From Neorhizobium sp. (GTDB lineage: Bacteria; Pseudomonadota; Alphaproteobacteria; Rhizobiales; Rhizobiaceae), in assembly GCA_028283725.1 (NCBI GenBank), contig JAPWKC010000004.1:992001-1056000 (forward strand): a stretch of DNA of 64,000 nt, read 5' to 3'. Under the pieces are notes generated by a model, which saw only the letters and a program-made list of their open reading frames with translations, searched no databases and was not told where the DNA came from. Of the stretch, positions 24,906 to 32,599 are shown piece after piece. How positions within the stretch are numbered: the stretch's first letter is position 1; each line of letters opens with the position of its first letter. The position numbers and the translations under genes are program-made.

Positions 24906-25298
24906 TCAATCGTAAAGGTAATAGTGTTCCCACTGGCTGCGGGGAACCTTGGTGCCGATCTTGAAATCGAAGGACATGATGCTCAGGCCCTTGTCGCCCG
25001 TCTCGCACTTGTATTTCAGCCGGTACCATTCGCCGGAGCTGCGGAAGACGGCACCGGGTGCGCGGATGGAATCACCGTTTTCGATCGTGTCGGAAAACGT
25101 GTAGGCGATCACCTTGTCGGGACGGAAATCGCCCGACTTCTTGATGCGGTCCATCGCCTCCATGTCGCAGCGCTGTTCGCGGCGCTCTTCGGGCGTCAGC
25201 TTGTCGAGCTGATCGACGACGCGGGAATCGATGGCAAACGCATGGGCCGGCAGGGCAGAATGCAGAGCCATCGCCACCAAAAGCAGACTTCTCTTCAT
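24906..25298 (-). CDS. DUF930 domain-containing secreted protein
   Basis: A 130-residue protein with a cleavable signal peptide (MKRSLLLVAMALHSALPAHA). The mature part reads DQLDKLTPEERREQRCDMEAMDRI, then VIAYTFSDT, FRSSGEWYRLKYKCET and IMSFDFKIG, ending HYYLYD. This is the DUF930 pattern found in rhizobial periplasmic proteins of unknown role. Two Cys (in RCDME and YKCET) are likely to form a disulfide. It is monocistronic, upstream of the divergent small membrane gene. The region 24639-24905 upstream of the EAL gene holds no other gene. Confidence 0.86.
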   Translation of the reverse strand: MKRSLLLVAMALHSALPAHAFAIDSRVVDQLDKLTPEERREQRCDMEAMDRIKKSGDFRPDKVIAYTFSDTIENGDSIRAPGAVFRSSGEWYRLKYKCETGDKGLSIMSFDFKIGTKVPRSQWEHYYLYD

Positions 25299-25416
25299 GT
25301 CAGTTCCATTACAGATCTCAAGGACCGGCGGAAACTATGAGATGGAATTGCGATTGACCACCTACCAGAGCGCGAAATAACAGGATGTGAACAGGCTTCA
25401 AGGACCGTGACCGGCC

Positions 25417-25689
25417 ATGACCGGCGAAAATTTGACGGATGCCCGGAAAGAGCAGATCAAACGGCGCGCGACATTCCTGAACACTATCGGCATTGGCGTG
25501 ATGCTGATCGGGGTGTTTACGCCGATCGTGCGGGCGATGTACGAACCGGCCGCCCTTTCCGGTAGGCTCGTCCCGATCATCGCCACCATGGTGGTTTGCT
25601 TCTCGTTCGGCGTGGCATTACGTTTTACCGGTGGCCTGATCCTCAAGAGATTGAACAGATGCGCTATGAGCAAATTCTGCTGTTGCTGA
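25417..25689 (+). CDS. small two-helix membrane protein
   Basis: A 90-residue protein with a basic N-terminus (DARKEQIKRRATFLNT) and two hydrophobic helices (TIGIGVMLIGVFTPIVRAM and LVPIIATMVVCFSFGVALRFTGGLIL). It ends in an odd Cys-rich tail (AMSKFCCC) where it overlaps the next frame. An AAGGA element lies about 13 bases before the ATG. No family was recognised. Similar small proteins with this pattern occur in rhizobia, as far as I recall, but no function is known. Confidence 0.6.
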   Translation: MTGENLTDARKEQIKRRATFLNTIGIGVMLIGVFTPIVRAMYEPAALSGRLVPIIATMVVCFSFGVALRFTGGLILKRLNRCAMSKFCCC

Positions 25690-25787
25690 GCGTCGGACTT
25701 GGCCTGTCTCTCGTCGTCGCCTTCGTCTGGTGGCAGAACGAGCGGGATCTGGCGCCGCTGCGCAAGGAACACGCCAGGAAGAAGTAG
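25659..25787 (+). CDS. tiny membrane protein (42 aa) overlapping the previous gene
   Basis: A 42-residue frame starting MRYEQILLLLSVGLGLSLVVAFVWW and ending with charged NERDLAPLRKEHARKK, i.e. one membrane helix with a cytoplasmic basic tail. It overlaps the 3' end of the preceding gene by about 30 bases in another frame, which suggests translational coupling. An AGAG-like site precedes the ATG. It is too short for family assignment, and the composition (a clean single helix with positive flank) is the main support. Confidence 0.5.
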   Translation: MRYEQILLLLSVGLGLSLVVAFVWWQNERDLAPLRKEHARKK

Positions 25788-25893
25788 GCTCACGGCCGGC
25801 AAAAGGCTGCAGCCGCCTTTCTCGCCGCTTGCCTCGGCGATCCGCGCCCCCTATCTCTGGCACTCCCTCTCTTACAGCATTCGGAGTGCTTCC

Positions 25894-28002
25894 TTGGCCA
25901 CGTCCCAGAAACCGCCCTTCGCCAATCTCCCCTCCCCGCCGGTCGCGCCGAAGAAGCCGGTGAGCGATACGCGCCACGGCATTACCCGCACCGACGATTA
26001 CGCCTGGTTCCGTGCCGACAACTGGCAGGCGATGTTCAAGGATCCGTCGATCCTCGATCCGCAGATCCGCGCGCATCTGGAGGCGGAAAACGCCTATATG
26101 GAAGCGGCGATGGGCGACACGGCCGAATTGCAGAAGGTGCTGTTTGCCGAAATGCGCGGCCGCATCAAGGAAGACGACAGCTCGGTGCCGTCGAAGGACG
26201 GACCTTTCGCCTATGGATCGCTGTTCGTGACCGGCGGCGAACAGCCGCATTATTTCCGCACGCCGCGCGATGGCGGGGACAAGCACACGCTGCTTGACGG
26301 CGACAAGGAAGCGTCCGGCAAGGACTATTTCCGCCTCGCCGGCATCGACCACACGACCGACCACCGGTTCGGCATCTGGGGTTACGACGACAAGGGTTCT
26401 GAATATTTCACGCTGCGCATCCGCGACCTCGAAACCGGCGCCGACCTCGACGACGTGATCGAGAACACGGCCGGCGGCGGTGTCTGGGCGCCGGATGGCA
26501 AGAGCTTCTTCTACACGCTGCAGGACGAGAACCACCGGCCCTCGAAAGTGTTTCACCACATCGTCGGCCAGAAACAGGCGGACGACCGGCTGGTGTTCGA
26601 GGAAGAGGATCCCGGCTTCTTCATGGGCGTCGGCGGCTCGCTGCTCGACGATGTCATCTATATCGACATTCATGACCACGAGACCTCGGAATACCGGCTA
26701 ATCCCGACCTCCGACCTGACGGCTGAGCCAAAGCTCGTGGCGGAGCGTGAGGAAGGTATCGAATATTCGATGACCGAAGGCGGCGACGTCTTCTACATCC
26801 TCACCAATGACGGCGATGCCCAGGATTTCAAGATCATGGAAGCGCCGGTGACGGCGCCGGGCAAGGAGAACTGGACGGAAGTCGTGCCGCACGAGCCGGG
26901 CCGGCTGATCATTTCGCACATGGCTTATGCGCGCCATCTGGTGTGGTTGCAGCGCAAGGACGGATTGCCGCAGATCGTGGTGCGCGACCGCGCAAGCGGC
27001 GAGGAACATGCGATCGCCTTTGCCGAAGAGGCCTATTCGCTCGGACTTTCGGGTTCTGCCGAATATGACAGCGACATGATCCGCTTCTCCTACTCGTCGA
27101 TGACGACGCCGAGCCAGCTGTTCGACTACGACATGGCGACGCGCGAGCGGGTGCTTCTGAAAACGCAGGAAGTGCCGTCCGGCCATGTGAGCGAGGATTA
27201 CGTCACACGCCGGGTGATGGCGCCGGCGCATGACGGCGAGAGCGTGCCGGTGACGCTGCTCTACCGACGGGATATCGCGCTCGACGGCTCGGCACCCTGC
27301 CTGCTCTACGGCTACGGCGCCTACGGGATGACCATACCGGCCTCGTTCTCCACCAATGCCCTGTCCCTGGCCGATCGCGGCTTCGTCTATGCGATCGCCC
27401 ATATCCGCGGCGGCAAGGACAAGGGCTTTGCCTGGTACGACGACGGCAAGATGGAAAAGAAGGAAAATACCTTCAAGGACTTCATCGCCGCTGCCGACTA
27501 TCTGGTGGCCGAGACATTCACCTCGCACGACAAGATCATCGCCGAGGGCGGCTCTGCCGGCGGCATGCTGATGGGGGCCATCGCCAATATGGCGCCGGAG
27601 AAGTTTTCCGGCATCATCGCAGCCGTGCCCTTCGTCGACGTGCTCAACACCATGCTCGACGACACGCTGCCGCTCACCCCGCCGGAATGGCCGGAATGGG
27701 GCAACCCGATCGACAGTCTGGAAGAATATCAGTGGATCGCGGCCTACAGCCCCTATGACAACGTTGCTGCGAAACCCTATCCGCCGATCCTTGCCATTTC
27801 AGGCCTCACCGATCCGCGCGTTACCTATTGGGAGCCGACCAAGTGGGTGGCGAAGGTGCGCGAAATGACGACCGGCACTGCACCGATCCTGCTCAAGACC
27901 AATATGGCGGCAGGTCACGGCGGCAAATCCGGGCGTTTCCAGCGACTGGAAGAAATCGCCTTCGAATATGCTTTCGCCATCAAGGTGGCCGGCAAGATGT
28001 AA
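25894..28002 (+). CDS. ptrB: oligopeptidase B (S9 family serine peptidase)
   Basis: A 702-residue prolyl-oligopeptidase-family peptidase cleaving short peptides after basic residues. An N-terminal seven-blade propeller (to about residue 420) is followed by an alpha/beta hydrolase domain. The catalytic serine is Ser554 in GGSAGG, with the Asp in GLTDPRV and the His in AAGHGGKSGR. The conserved YGYGAYG and HIRGG segments are present. The preferred start is TTG at 25894, preceded by GGAG at 25883; the longer frame upstream codes non-family sequence. It lacks a signal peptide and is presumably cytosolic. A strong terminator follows. Confidence 0.95.
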   Translation: MATSQKPPFANLPSPPVAPKKPVSDTRHGITRTDDYAWFRADNWQAMFKDPSILDPQIRAHLEAENAYMEAAMGDTAELQKVLFAEMRGRIKEDDSSVPSKDGPFAYGSLFVTGGEQPHYFRTPRDGGDKHTLLDGDKEASGKDYFRLAGIDHTTDHRFGIWGYDDKGSEYFTLRIRDLETGADLDDVIENTAGGGVWAPDGKSFFYTLQDENHRPSKVFHHIVGQKQADDRLVFEEEDPGFFMGVGGSLLDDVIYIDIHDHETSEYRLIPTSDLTAEPKLVAEREEGIEYSMTEGGDVFYILTNDGDAQDFKIMEAPVTAPGKENWTEVVPHEPGRLIISHMAYARHLVWLQRKDGLPQIVVRDRASGEEHAIAFAEEAYSLGLSGSAEYDSDMIRFSYSSMTTPSQLFDYDMATRERVLLKTQEVPSGHVSEDYVTRRVMAPAHDGESVPVTLLYRRDIALDGSAPCLLYGYGAYGMTIPASFSTNALSLADRGFVYAIAHIRGGKDKGFAWYDDGKMEKKENTFKDFIAAADYLVAETFTSHDKIIAEGGSAGGMLMGAIANMAPEKFSGIIAAVPFVDVLNTMLDDTLPLTPPEWPEWGNPIDSLEEYQWIAAYSPYDNVAAKPYPPILAISGLTDPRVTYWEPTKWVAKVREMTTGTAPILLKTNMAAGHGGKSGRFQRLEEIAFEYAFAIKVAGKM

Positions 28003-28051
28003 GGGGTGATCCCCCGCCGCCACGCTCCAGGACATGGGGCATGGCATGAGA

Positions 28052-28081
28052 AAAGGCCGCCCGGTGTTCCGGGCGGCCTTT
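28052..28081. terminator. bidirectional terminator between ptrB and ArsR gene
   Basis: A perfect 13-bp stem (AAAGGCCGCCCGG and complement) with loop TGTT between convergent genes, flanked by A and T runs. Confidence 0.8.
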
Positions 28082-28128
28082 ACAGGAAAAACAGACCGAC
28101 GGCGGCTGCCGTCAGGCCTTTCGACGCA

Positions 28129-28443
28129 TCAGGCGGCGCTTTTCAGCGCCGTTGCGCCACCATAGATCTCCGACAGCGTCAGCAGGATCTTCGCCACGGC
28201 TTCCGATTTGCAGGAATAGTAGAGTGTCTGGGCATCGCGCCGGACATCCACGACCTTGGCATCACGCAGTTTCTTCAGGTGCTGAGACAGAGCCGACTGG
28301 CTGAGATTGACCGCTGCCGCCAGCGAGGTCACATCCCATTCATTGCGGGTGATCAGTTCGAAAACGCGCAGACGGCCCTCATGCGCCATCAGCGACAAAA
28401 GCCCGGCTGCATCATCGGTATCAAATGCTGAATCGATATTCAT
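28129..28443 (-). CDS. ArsR family regulator, NolR-like
   Basis: A 104-residue winged-helix protein of the ArsR/SmtB family. Its core LSQSALSQHLKKLRD...VRRDAQTLYYSCKSEAVAKILLTLSEIYG closely follows the rhizobial nodulation regulator NolR as I remember it. The metal-binding CxC of true ArsR sensors is missing, so it is probably not a metalloregulator. The N-terminal DDAAGLLSLMAHEGRLRVFELI is the usual dimer helix region. A candidate NolR-type box lies just upstream of the start. NolR proteins control nod genes, motility and conjugation; no target genes are seen nearby. It could be a paralogue rather than NolR itself. Confidence 0.87.
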   Translation of the reverse strand: MNIDSAFDTDDAAGLLSLMAHEGRLRVFELITRNEWDVTSLAAAVNLSQSALSQHLKKLRDAKVVDVRRDAQTLYYSCKSEAVAKILLTLSEIYGGATALKSAA

Positions 28444-28477
28444 GTCTTTTCCCCCGACAGAATAACTAGGTTCAATT

Positions 28478-28494
28478 TTTAAGGTATTCCTAAT
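28478..28494 (-). promoter_or_regulatory. candidate NolR-type operator
   Basis: Read on the minus strand, ATTAG is followed by nine bases and AA, matching the NolR consensus (A/T)TTAG-N9-A(T/A). It lies 35-51 bases upstream of the NolR-like gene, fitting autoregulation, which is known for NolR. Confidence 0.5.
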
Positions 28495-28584
28495 ATGTCT
28501 TTGCCATAAGGTTTCCTATAGAAACGCGACAGGCGCGACATCATGATTTGCTTATTTTACTAATATCTACATTTCGTAAATACA

Positions 28585-28602
28585 ATCTCGCATCTGCGAG
28601 AT
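28585..28602. promoter_or_regulatory. perfect 16-bp-arm palindrome in the 28.44-28.80 kb gap
   Basis: ATCTCGCA-TC-TGCGAGAT is a complete inverted repeat in the roughly 350-base AT-rich region between the ArsR gene and the 85-aa gene. It could be an operator for either divergent promoter. Nothing else was recognised in this gap. Confidence 0.45.
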
Positions 28603-28795
28603 GACGTCGATTTTACGCCAAACTGGCGCTTTTGCCGCATTTCTGCCAGCGCCGAAGCAGCGCGGCAACGACCGGCTGCCAATCCCTCCCGCATGTGTCA
28701 AGCCCTGACAGACAGTCACTTTGTGGCGCCGCAAGCCTCGCGCAAGCTTCAAAGCTTAACGTTTGGTAAATCGTTATCGATGTGAGCACAAAGCC

Positions 28796-29053
28796 ATGAA
28801 GATCGACAGCGGCCTCGGTGGCACCTATTATCAGAGCCGAGCGCTCGACAACAGCAAAACATTGGACGATGCGAACCAGATGGACGCATCGAGCGCAGGC
28901 CGCGGCGTCGGCGGCGTGACCTCGGGCGGAACGCCGATCTCCAATTCGTTTGCCAATGCGCTATGGCAGATCGACAGCGCCTCGGGCAGCCAGATGGCGA
29001 TTGCGCCAGCCCGCCAGGACTGGCTCAACAACCTCTACAGCGAATTCAACTGA
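28796..29053 (+). CDS. hypothetical protein (85 aa)
   Basis: An 85-residue Ser/Gly/Asn-rich protein starting MKIDSGLGGTYYQSRALDN and ending ARQDWLNNLYSEFN. It has no signal peptide or membrane segment and appears flexible in the middle (SSAGRGVGGVTSGGT). The motif GGTPISNSFANALWQID is the only well-ordered-looking part. The start is supported by the gene-free AT-rich region before it. I do not recognise the family. It is convergent with dmeF, with 36 bases between the stops. Confidence 0.6.
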   Translation: MKIDSGLGGTYYQSRALDNSKTLDDANQMDASSAGRGVGGVTSGGTPISNSFANALWQIDSASGSQMAIAPARQDWLNNLYSEFN

Positions 29054-29089
29054 AGCCTGCGGCCATGACCTTGCGCGGACGAGCGATCG

Positions 29090-30202
29090 TCAGGCTGCCT
29101 GCGCCGGCACGATGCCTGATGGCGTGACCTCGACCGTCACATGCGAGAGGGCGTCGATGGCGCCGAGCTTCTGCTTGTAATAGGCCGGCTCGCGGGGCTT
29201 GTCCGACACCAATGCCACGATTGCCGCGTGATGACCCGGCCCCACCTGCCAGACATGCAGATCGGAAATACGATCGCCTTCGGTCTCGACATGCTCGCGG
29301 ATCTCGCGCGCCAGACCGCCCTCTTCCGACTGGACATCCAGAAGAACGCCCGAGGTGATACGGATCAGCGACCATGACCAGCGGACGATGACGACCGCGC
29401 CGACAATGCCCATCACCGGATCCAGCGCATTCCAGCCATAGGCCTTGCCGAGAACGAGCGCCGCAATGGCAAGAACCGACGTCAGCGCATCGGCGATCAC
29501 ATGGAGATAGGCCGAGCGCAGGTTATTGTCCTGCGCGCCGCGGCCCGGTGCGGCCTCGTGGCCGTGCCCGTGCCCGTTATCATGGTGGTCGTGATCGTGA
29601 GTGTTGCCATGGGGATGCCCGTGGCGATGATCCTGCGCATGCGAATGGTGCGCGTGCCCGTGCGCGTGCGCGTGATCGTCATGACCGCCATGTGCCGCGT
29701 GCGAATGGCCGTGGTGATGGCCATGCGCATGACCGTGGCCGTGGCCGTGTCCATCATGCAGCAGGACGGCGCTGACGATGTTGACCGCCAGCCCGACGAC
29801 GGCGACGAGGATGGCCTCGTTGAAATTGATGGTGACGGGGCTGGCAAGACGCAGGAAACTTTCCCAGGCGATGACGAGCGCGATCAGCGCCAGCACGATG
29901 GCGCTGGCAAAGCCGGCGAGATCGCCGAGCTTTCCCGTGCCGAAAGCGAAGCGCGGATTGCGGGCCTGGCTGCGGGCATAGAGATAGGCGAGCGCCGAGA
30001 TCAGCATGGCGCCGGCATGGGTGGACATATGCCAGCCATCCGCCGTCAGCGCCATCGACCCGAAGATCGAGCCACCGACGATCTCGACCACCATCATCGA
30101 AGCGGTGAGTGCGATGACCCACCAGACCTTGCGCGCATTGCGATCGTGATCCGTCCCCAGAAACACATGCTCGTGCCGCATCGCATCCACCGATATCGCC
30201 AT
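29090..30202 (-). CDS. dmeF: CDF family Co(II)/Ni(II) efflux transporter
   Basis: A 370-residue cation diffusion facilitator with six membrane helices. The metal sites are visible: ADGWHMSTH in helix 2 and HVIADALTSV in helix 5. Between helices 4 and 5 is a very His-rich loop (about residues 149-225, roughly 30 His in HGHG/HAHG/HDHD units), typical of DmeF. DmeF exports cobalt and nickel in exchange for protons. The C-terminal cytoplasmic domain (REIREHVETEGDRISDLHVWQVGPGHHAAIV) is intact. The start at 30202 has a GGGAGA site; the frame extends upstream into dmeR only by chance. It forms an operon with dmeR. Confidence 0.94.
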   Translation of the reverse strand: MAISVDAMRHEHVFLGTDHDRNARKVWWVIALTASMMVVEIVGGSIFGSMALTADGWHMSTHAGAMLISALAYLYARSQARNPRFAFGTGKLGDLAGFASAIVLALIALVIAWESFLRLASPVTINFNEAILVAVVGLAVNIVSAVLLHDGHGHGHGHAHGHHHGHSHAAHGGHDDHAHAHGHAHHSHAQDHRHGHPHGNTHDHDHHDNGHGHGHEAAPGRGAQDNNLRSAYLHVIADALTSVLAIAALVLGKAYGWNALDPVMGIVGAVVIVRWSWSLIRITSGVLLDVQSEEGGLAREIREHVETEGDRISDLHVWQVGPGHHAAIVALVSDKPREPAYYKQKLGAIDALSHVTVEVTPSGIVPAQAA

Positions 30203-30290
30203 CTCATTCTCCCTGTCTGCGCAGCGCCTGCATCGCCCTGCGGCATATTGTTTTCCCAACGGGCCGGCGCGTGCGGTCCGAAACGGCCGG

Positions 30291-30563
30291 TCAGCGGATA
30301 TAGGTCCGCAAGGCTTCCGCAAGTTCGGCCGCCGCCTTTTCCCGCTCCGCATCGTCTGCCGCATGGACCACATGCTCGTGCAGATGATCCTCCATCACTT
30401 CATGGGTGAGGCCCGCCAGCGCGCCGCGGATCGAGGCGAGCAATTGCAGAACCTCGCCGCAGGGCGCCTCGGCATCGAGCGACCGCTCGACCGCCTCCAT
30501 CTGCCCCTTCAGCCGGCGCACGCGCGCCAGAAGCTTTGCCTTTTCGCGGATCGTATGGCCCAT
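30291..30563 (-). CDS. dmeR: RcnR/DmeR family metal-sensing repressor
   Basis: A 90-residue all-helical repressor of the CsoR/RcnR family. Starting at MGHTIREKAKLL, the RcnR metal ligands fall exactly in place: His3, Cys35, His60, His64 and His67. This strongly supports Ni/Co sensing and fixes the start at 30563 rather than 30572. It sits directly upstream of dmeF on the same strand, as in the rhizobial dmeRF operon. Without metal it should bind the G-tract operator just upstream and repress both genes; Ni or Co binding releases it. The protein is full-length. Confidence 0.95.
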   Translation of the reverse strand: MGHTIREKAKLLARVRRLKGQMEAVERSLDAEAPCGEVLQLLASIRGALAGLTHEVMEDHLHEHVVHAADDAEREKAAAELAEALRTYIR

Positions 30564-30580
30564 TGTCTTCACTCAATTAG

Positions 30581-30599
30581 TATAGGGGGGTACCCTATA
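30581..30599. promoter_or_regulatory. DmeR operator
   Basis: TATAGGGGGGTACCCTATA: perfect 7-bp arms TATAGGG and CCCTATA around GGGTA, containing the G6 tract typical of RcnR-class operators. It lies 18 bases upstream of the dmeR start codon and would overlap the promoter. Confidence 0.85.
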
Positions 30600-30978
30600 T
30601 GACGATTACGATGTCTGGCAAGTGGGGGCGCCCTGCCGGTTGCTCGACGGCGTACCTTACCGGCCTCGCGCTGGATCGCCCAATGGGGTCGCCGGATTGC
30701 TCCATGGGCGGCGTCAGGCCCAGCCAGAAACTCGGCCAGACGCTCAGCCAGACGGTCTCCGCCAAACGCTCCCGCAACGGTCAACCACAAGCCGCGGGCA
30801 CAGGCCCCGAGCACAGGCCCCGGCTCCCTCCCGCCGGGCACCAACTTCGCCACAAGCCGCAGACTTAACCGCAAGTCCAGCCGCAGGTCCAGCCGCAAGC
30901 CGGGCCATCAAACTTTGCCGCAAGCGCGCGCCCGGCATCACCACGCTGCCTTGCCGTGCCGGCCTGCAAGGCCTATGT
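30600..30978. other. GC-rich intergenic stretch with 12- and 15-bp repeats
   Basis: No convincing gene lies between dmeR and the MerR gene. The region has tandem 12-bp units at 30868-30902 (CCGCAAGTCCAG, CCGCAGGTCCAG, CCGCAAGCC) and a near-repeat of GCACAGGCCCCG around 30799-30830. Frames on both strands give Arg/Leu or Pro/Gln-rich sequence without conservation, so this may be a decayed gene or an expanded repeat tract. Confidence 0.45.
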
Positions 30979-31002
30979 AAAACTCCAGAGACTAGAGGTT
31001 TT
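30979..31002. promoter_or_regulatory. MerR-type operator upstream of the MerR gene
   Basis: A near-palindrome with the left arm AAAACTCCAG and the right arm CTAGAGGTTTT separated by a few bases. It is 13 bases before the MerR start and resembles the dyad placed in stretched -35/-10 spacers of MerR-family promoters. Confidence 0.6.
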
Positions 31003-31015
31003 GCGCGAGGCGAAG

Positions 31016-31435
31016 ATGATGCTGTCCATCGGGGACCTGTCGAAGCGTACCGGCGTCAAGGTGCCGACGATCCGCTACTATGAGGATATGGGGCTGATCG
31101 CAGCGGCCGAACGCTCGGAGGGCAACCAGCGGCGCTACCAGCGCAAGGATCTCGAGCGACTGGCCTTCATCCGCCATGCACGCGATCTGGGGCTGGAGAT
31201 CGCGGCCATCCGCGAACTGATTTCGCTCGGCCAGCATCCCGAGCAACCCTGTGCCGATGCAGACCGGATCGCCGCCGATCATCTTGCCGCGGTGCGCGAA
31301 AAGATCGCCAAGCTGCAGCGGCTGGAACAGGAACTGGAGCGGATCGTCTCCCATTGCGACGGCGGCCACTCGATCGAGGAATGCTATGTCATCCGCTCGC
31401 TTTCCGACCATGGATTGTGCGAGCACGACCATTAG
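31016..31435 (+). CDS. MerR family regulator (metal-type C-terminus)
   Basis: A 139-residue MerR regulator. The N-terminal winged helix reads LSIGDLSKRTGVKVPTIRYYEDMGLIAAAERSEGNQRRYQRKDLERLAFIRHARDLGLEI, followed by the long dimerisation helix and a C-terminus (HCDGGHSIEECYVIRSLSDHGLCEHDH) with several Cys and His. That tail is reminiscent of ZntR/CadR-type sensors, so a divalent metal effector is possible. Two adjacent methionines (31016, 31019) can start it. It lies beside but divergent from dmeRF. No cognate exporter gene directly follows, so its target may be itself or distant. Confidence 0.88.
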   Translation: MMLSIGDLSKRTGVKVPTIRYYEDMGLIAAAERSEGNQRRYQRKDLERLAFIRHARDLGLEIAAIRELISLGQHPEQPCADADRIAADHLAAVREKIAKLQRLEQELERIVSHCDGGHSIEECYVIRSLSDHGLCEHDH

Positions 31436-31630
31436 GCCGGTTGACCGGCGGAATGCCCGCACGAATGCGCGGCGTCGGTTTCCCTCGCTGCGCCGGCAGA
31501 ACTGGAATACCGCTTGACAAGCCGAGGCGGCGGGAGCAGAGAAGCTGCCATGATCACGACGCGCACAACCATCGCTGCCACGTATTTTTGGGCCTACCTG
31601 TAAAGGGCGGCTCGACAGATCATCATGTCA

Positions 31631-31658
31631 ACAAGCCGCCGTCAGGCGGCTTTGTTGT
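31631..31658 (+). terminator. terminator in the MerR-GNAT gap
   Basis: The stem AAGCCGCC/GGCGGCTT with loop GTCA is extended by ACA/TGT and followed by a T-rich stretch. The gap 31436-31706 contains no gene I can support. Confidence 0.6.
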
Positions 31659-31706
31659 ATCAACGGCACCTGACGGCATGAAAAGACCGGAAAAAGGATG
31701 CCGACA

Positions 31707-32195
31707 ATGACCGAAGATACCGATATCTCACTCGACCGCCCGCCCGTCGTGACGATCCGCGCGGCGAAATCCCGCGACCTGCCGCAGCTCGCCGAGATGA
31801 TCGCAGCGCTCGCCGCCCATCACAACGACCCTTCGGCGATGACGATCGACATGCTGGAGCGCGATCTGTTCGGCGATATTCCGTGGATCACGGCGCTGGT
31901 CGCGGATGCCGGCGAGACGCTGATCGGTTATGCCATTCTCGTGCCGCTCTACAAGGCGCAGGAAGGCCAGCGCGGCATGGATCTGCATCATCTCTTCGTC
32001 CGCGACGGGCATCGCGGCCACGGCATCGGCCAGCATCTCGTCTCGCGGGCCCGCGAGATCGCGAAAAACGCCGGCTGCGGCTATCTCTCGGTCAGCGCCG
32101 CCACCGGCAATTTCACCGCGCATAAATTCTACGAGCATATGGATTTCAAGCCGCGGCCCGTGACCGGCATGCGCTTCACCCAGGCGCTCGCCTGA
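31707..32195 (+). CDS. GNAT family N-acetyltransferase
   Basis: A 162-residue GNAT enzyme. It shows VTIRAAKSRDLPQLAEMIAALAAHH near the start, the central strands TLIGYAILVPLY and RGMDLHHLFVRDGHRGHGIGQHLVSRAREI with the acetyl-CoA loop R-G-H-G-I-G, and the final SVSAATGNFTAHKFYEHMDFKPRP. The order matches diamine/general GNAT proteins; the acceptor substrate is unknown. The ATG at 31707 is chosen because the AAAAAGGA site stands ten bases before it; 31698 is possible. It is convergent with the hicAB remnant. Confidence 0.9.
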   Translation: MTEDTDISLDRPPVVTIRAAKSRDLPQLAEMIAALAAHHNDPSAMTIDMLERDLFGDIPWITALVADAGETLIGYAILVPLYKAQEGQRGMDLHHLFVRDGHRGHGIGQHLVSRAREIAKNAGCGYLSVSAATGNFTAHKFYEHMDFKPRPVTGMRFTQALA

Positions 32196-32268
32196 GTTTC
32201 GGGCAAGCACTGTGCCGTTGAAGACGGCTGGCGGTTCCAGCGGATCCGGCAAACAATCCGGCCAGGGC

Positions 32269-32599
32269 CTATCCGGCGGCCTTGGCCAGACCTTCTCGCC
32301 CCTTGATTGAGGCTCTTGCCGGAATTCTCGGCGGCCAGTGCGGCCCGGCGGTGAACGTCGGGGCTGACCCGGAACATCATCTTGCCCGAATAGGGCTTTT
32401 GCGGCTCCTTACCGGTCCTGGCACAGGTTTCGATATGGTCATCGACCGCCTCGTGAAAAGCCTGACGCAGACCCTCGGCGCTTCCTGCGTGAAAGCCCAC
32501 GCCATCGACGATGCCGGCAATCTGGCCGAACAGGATACCGTCCTCATCATCGTATTCGATACGGGCCGAATAGCCCTTGTAGGTCATCACATTGCGCAT
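32269..32599 (-). pseudogene. hicB: HicB antitoxin gene, frameshifted near its 3' end
   Basis: HicB-family antitoxin, starting MRNVMTYKGYSARIEYDDED with the partial RNase-H-like fold (GILFGQIAGIVDGVGFHAGS, FHEAVDDHIETCARTGKEP) and the start of the C-terminal ribbon-helix-helix (GKMMFRVSPDVHRRAALAAENSGKSLNQ). After Gln99 the frame is lost at a CCCC run (32299-32302, plus strand). Removing one base restores ...GREGLAKAAG followed by a stop at 32269, the normal end of this family. As written the protein runs on with unrelated sequence to about 32129. The antitoxin's DNA-binding end would be altered. It overlaps hicA by 13 bases. Confidence 0.75.

Noticed and set aside
25417..25787. The two tiny membrane frames as one frameshifted gene
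   Set aside because: Each has its own start and complete helices, and the overlap resembles coupled small genes; joining them gives no recognised family.
30569..30898. Frames across the repeat stretch upstream of the MerR gene
   Set aside because: Low-complexity Leu/Arg or Pro/Gln products arise from 12-bp repeats; no conserved domain. It may be a decayed gene, but this cannot be shown.
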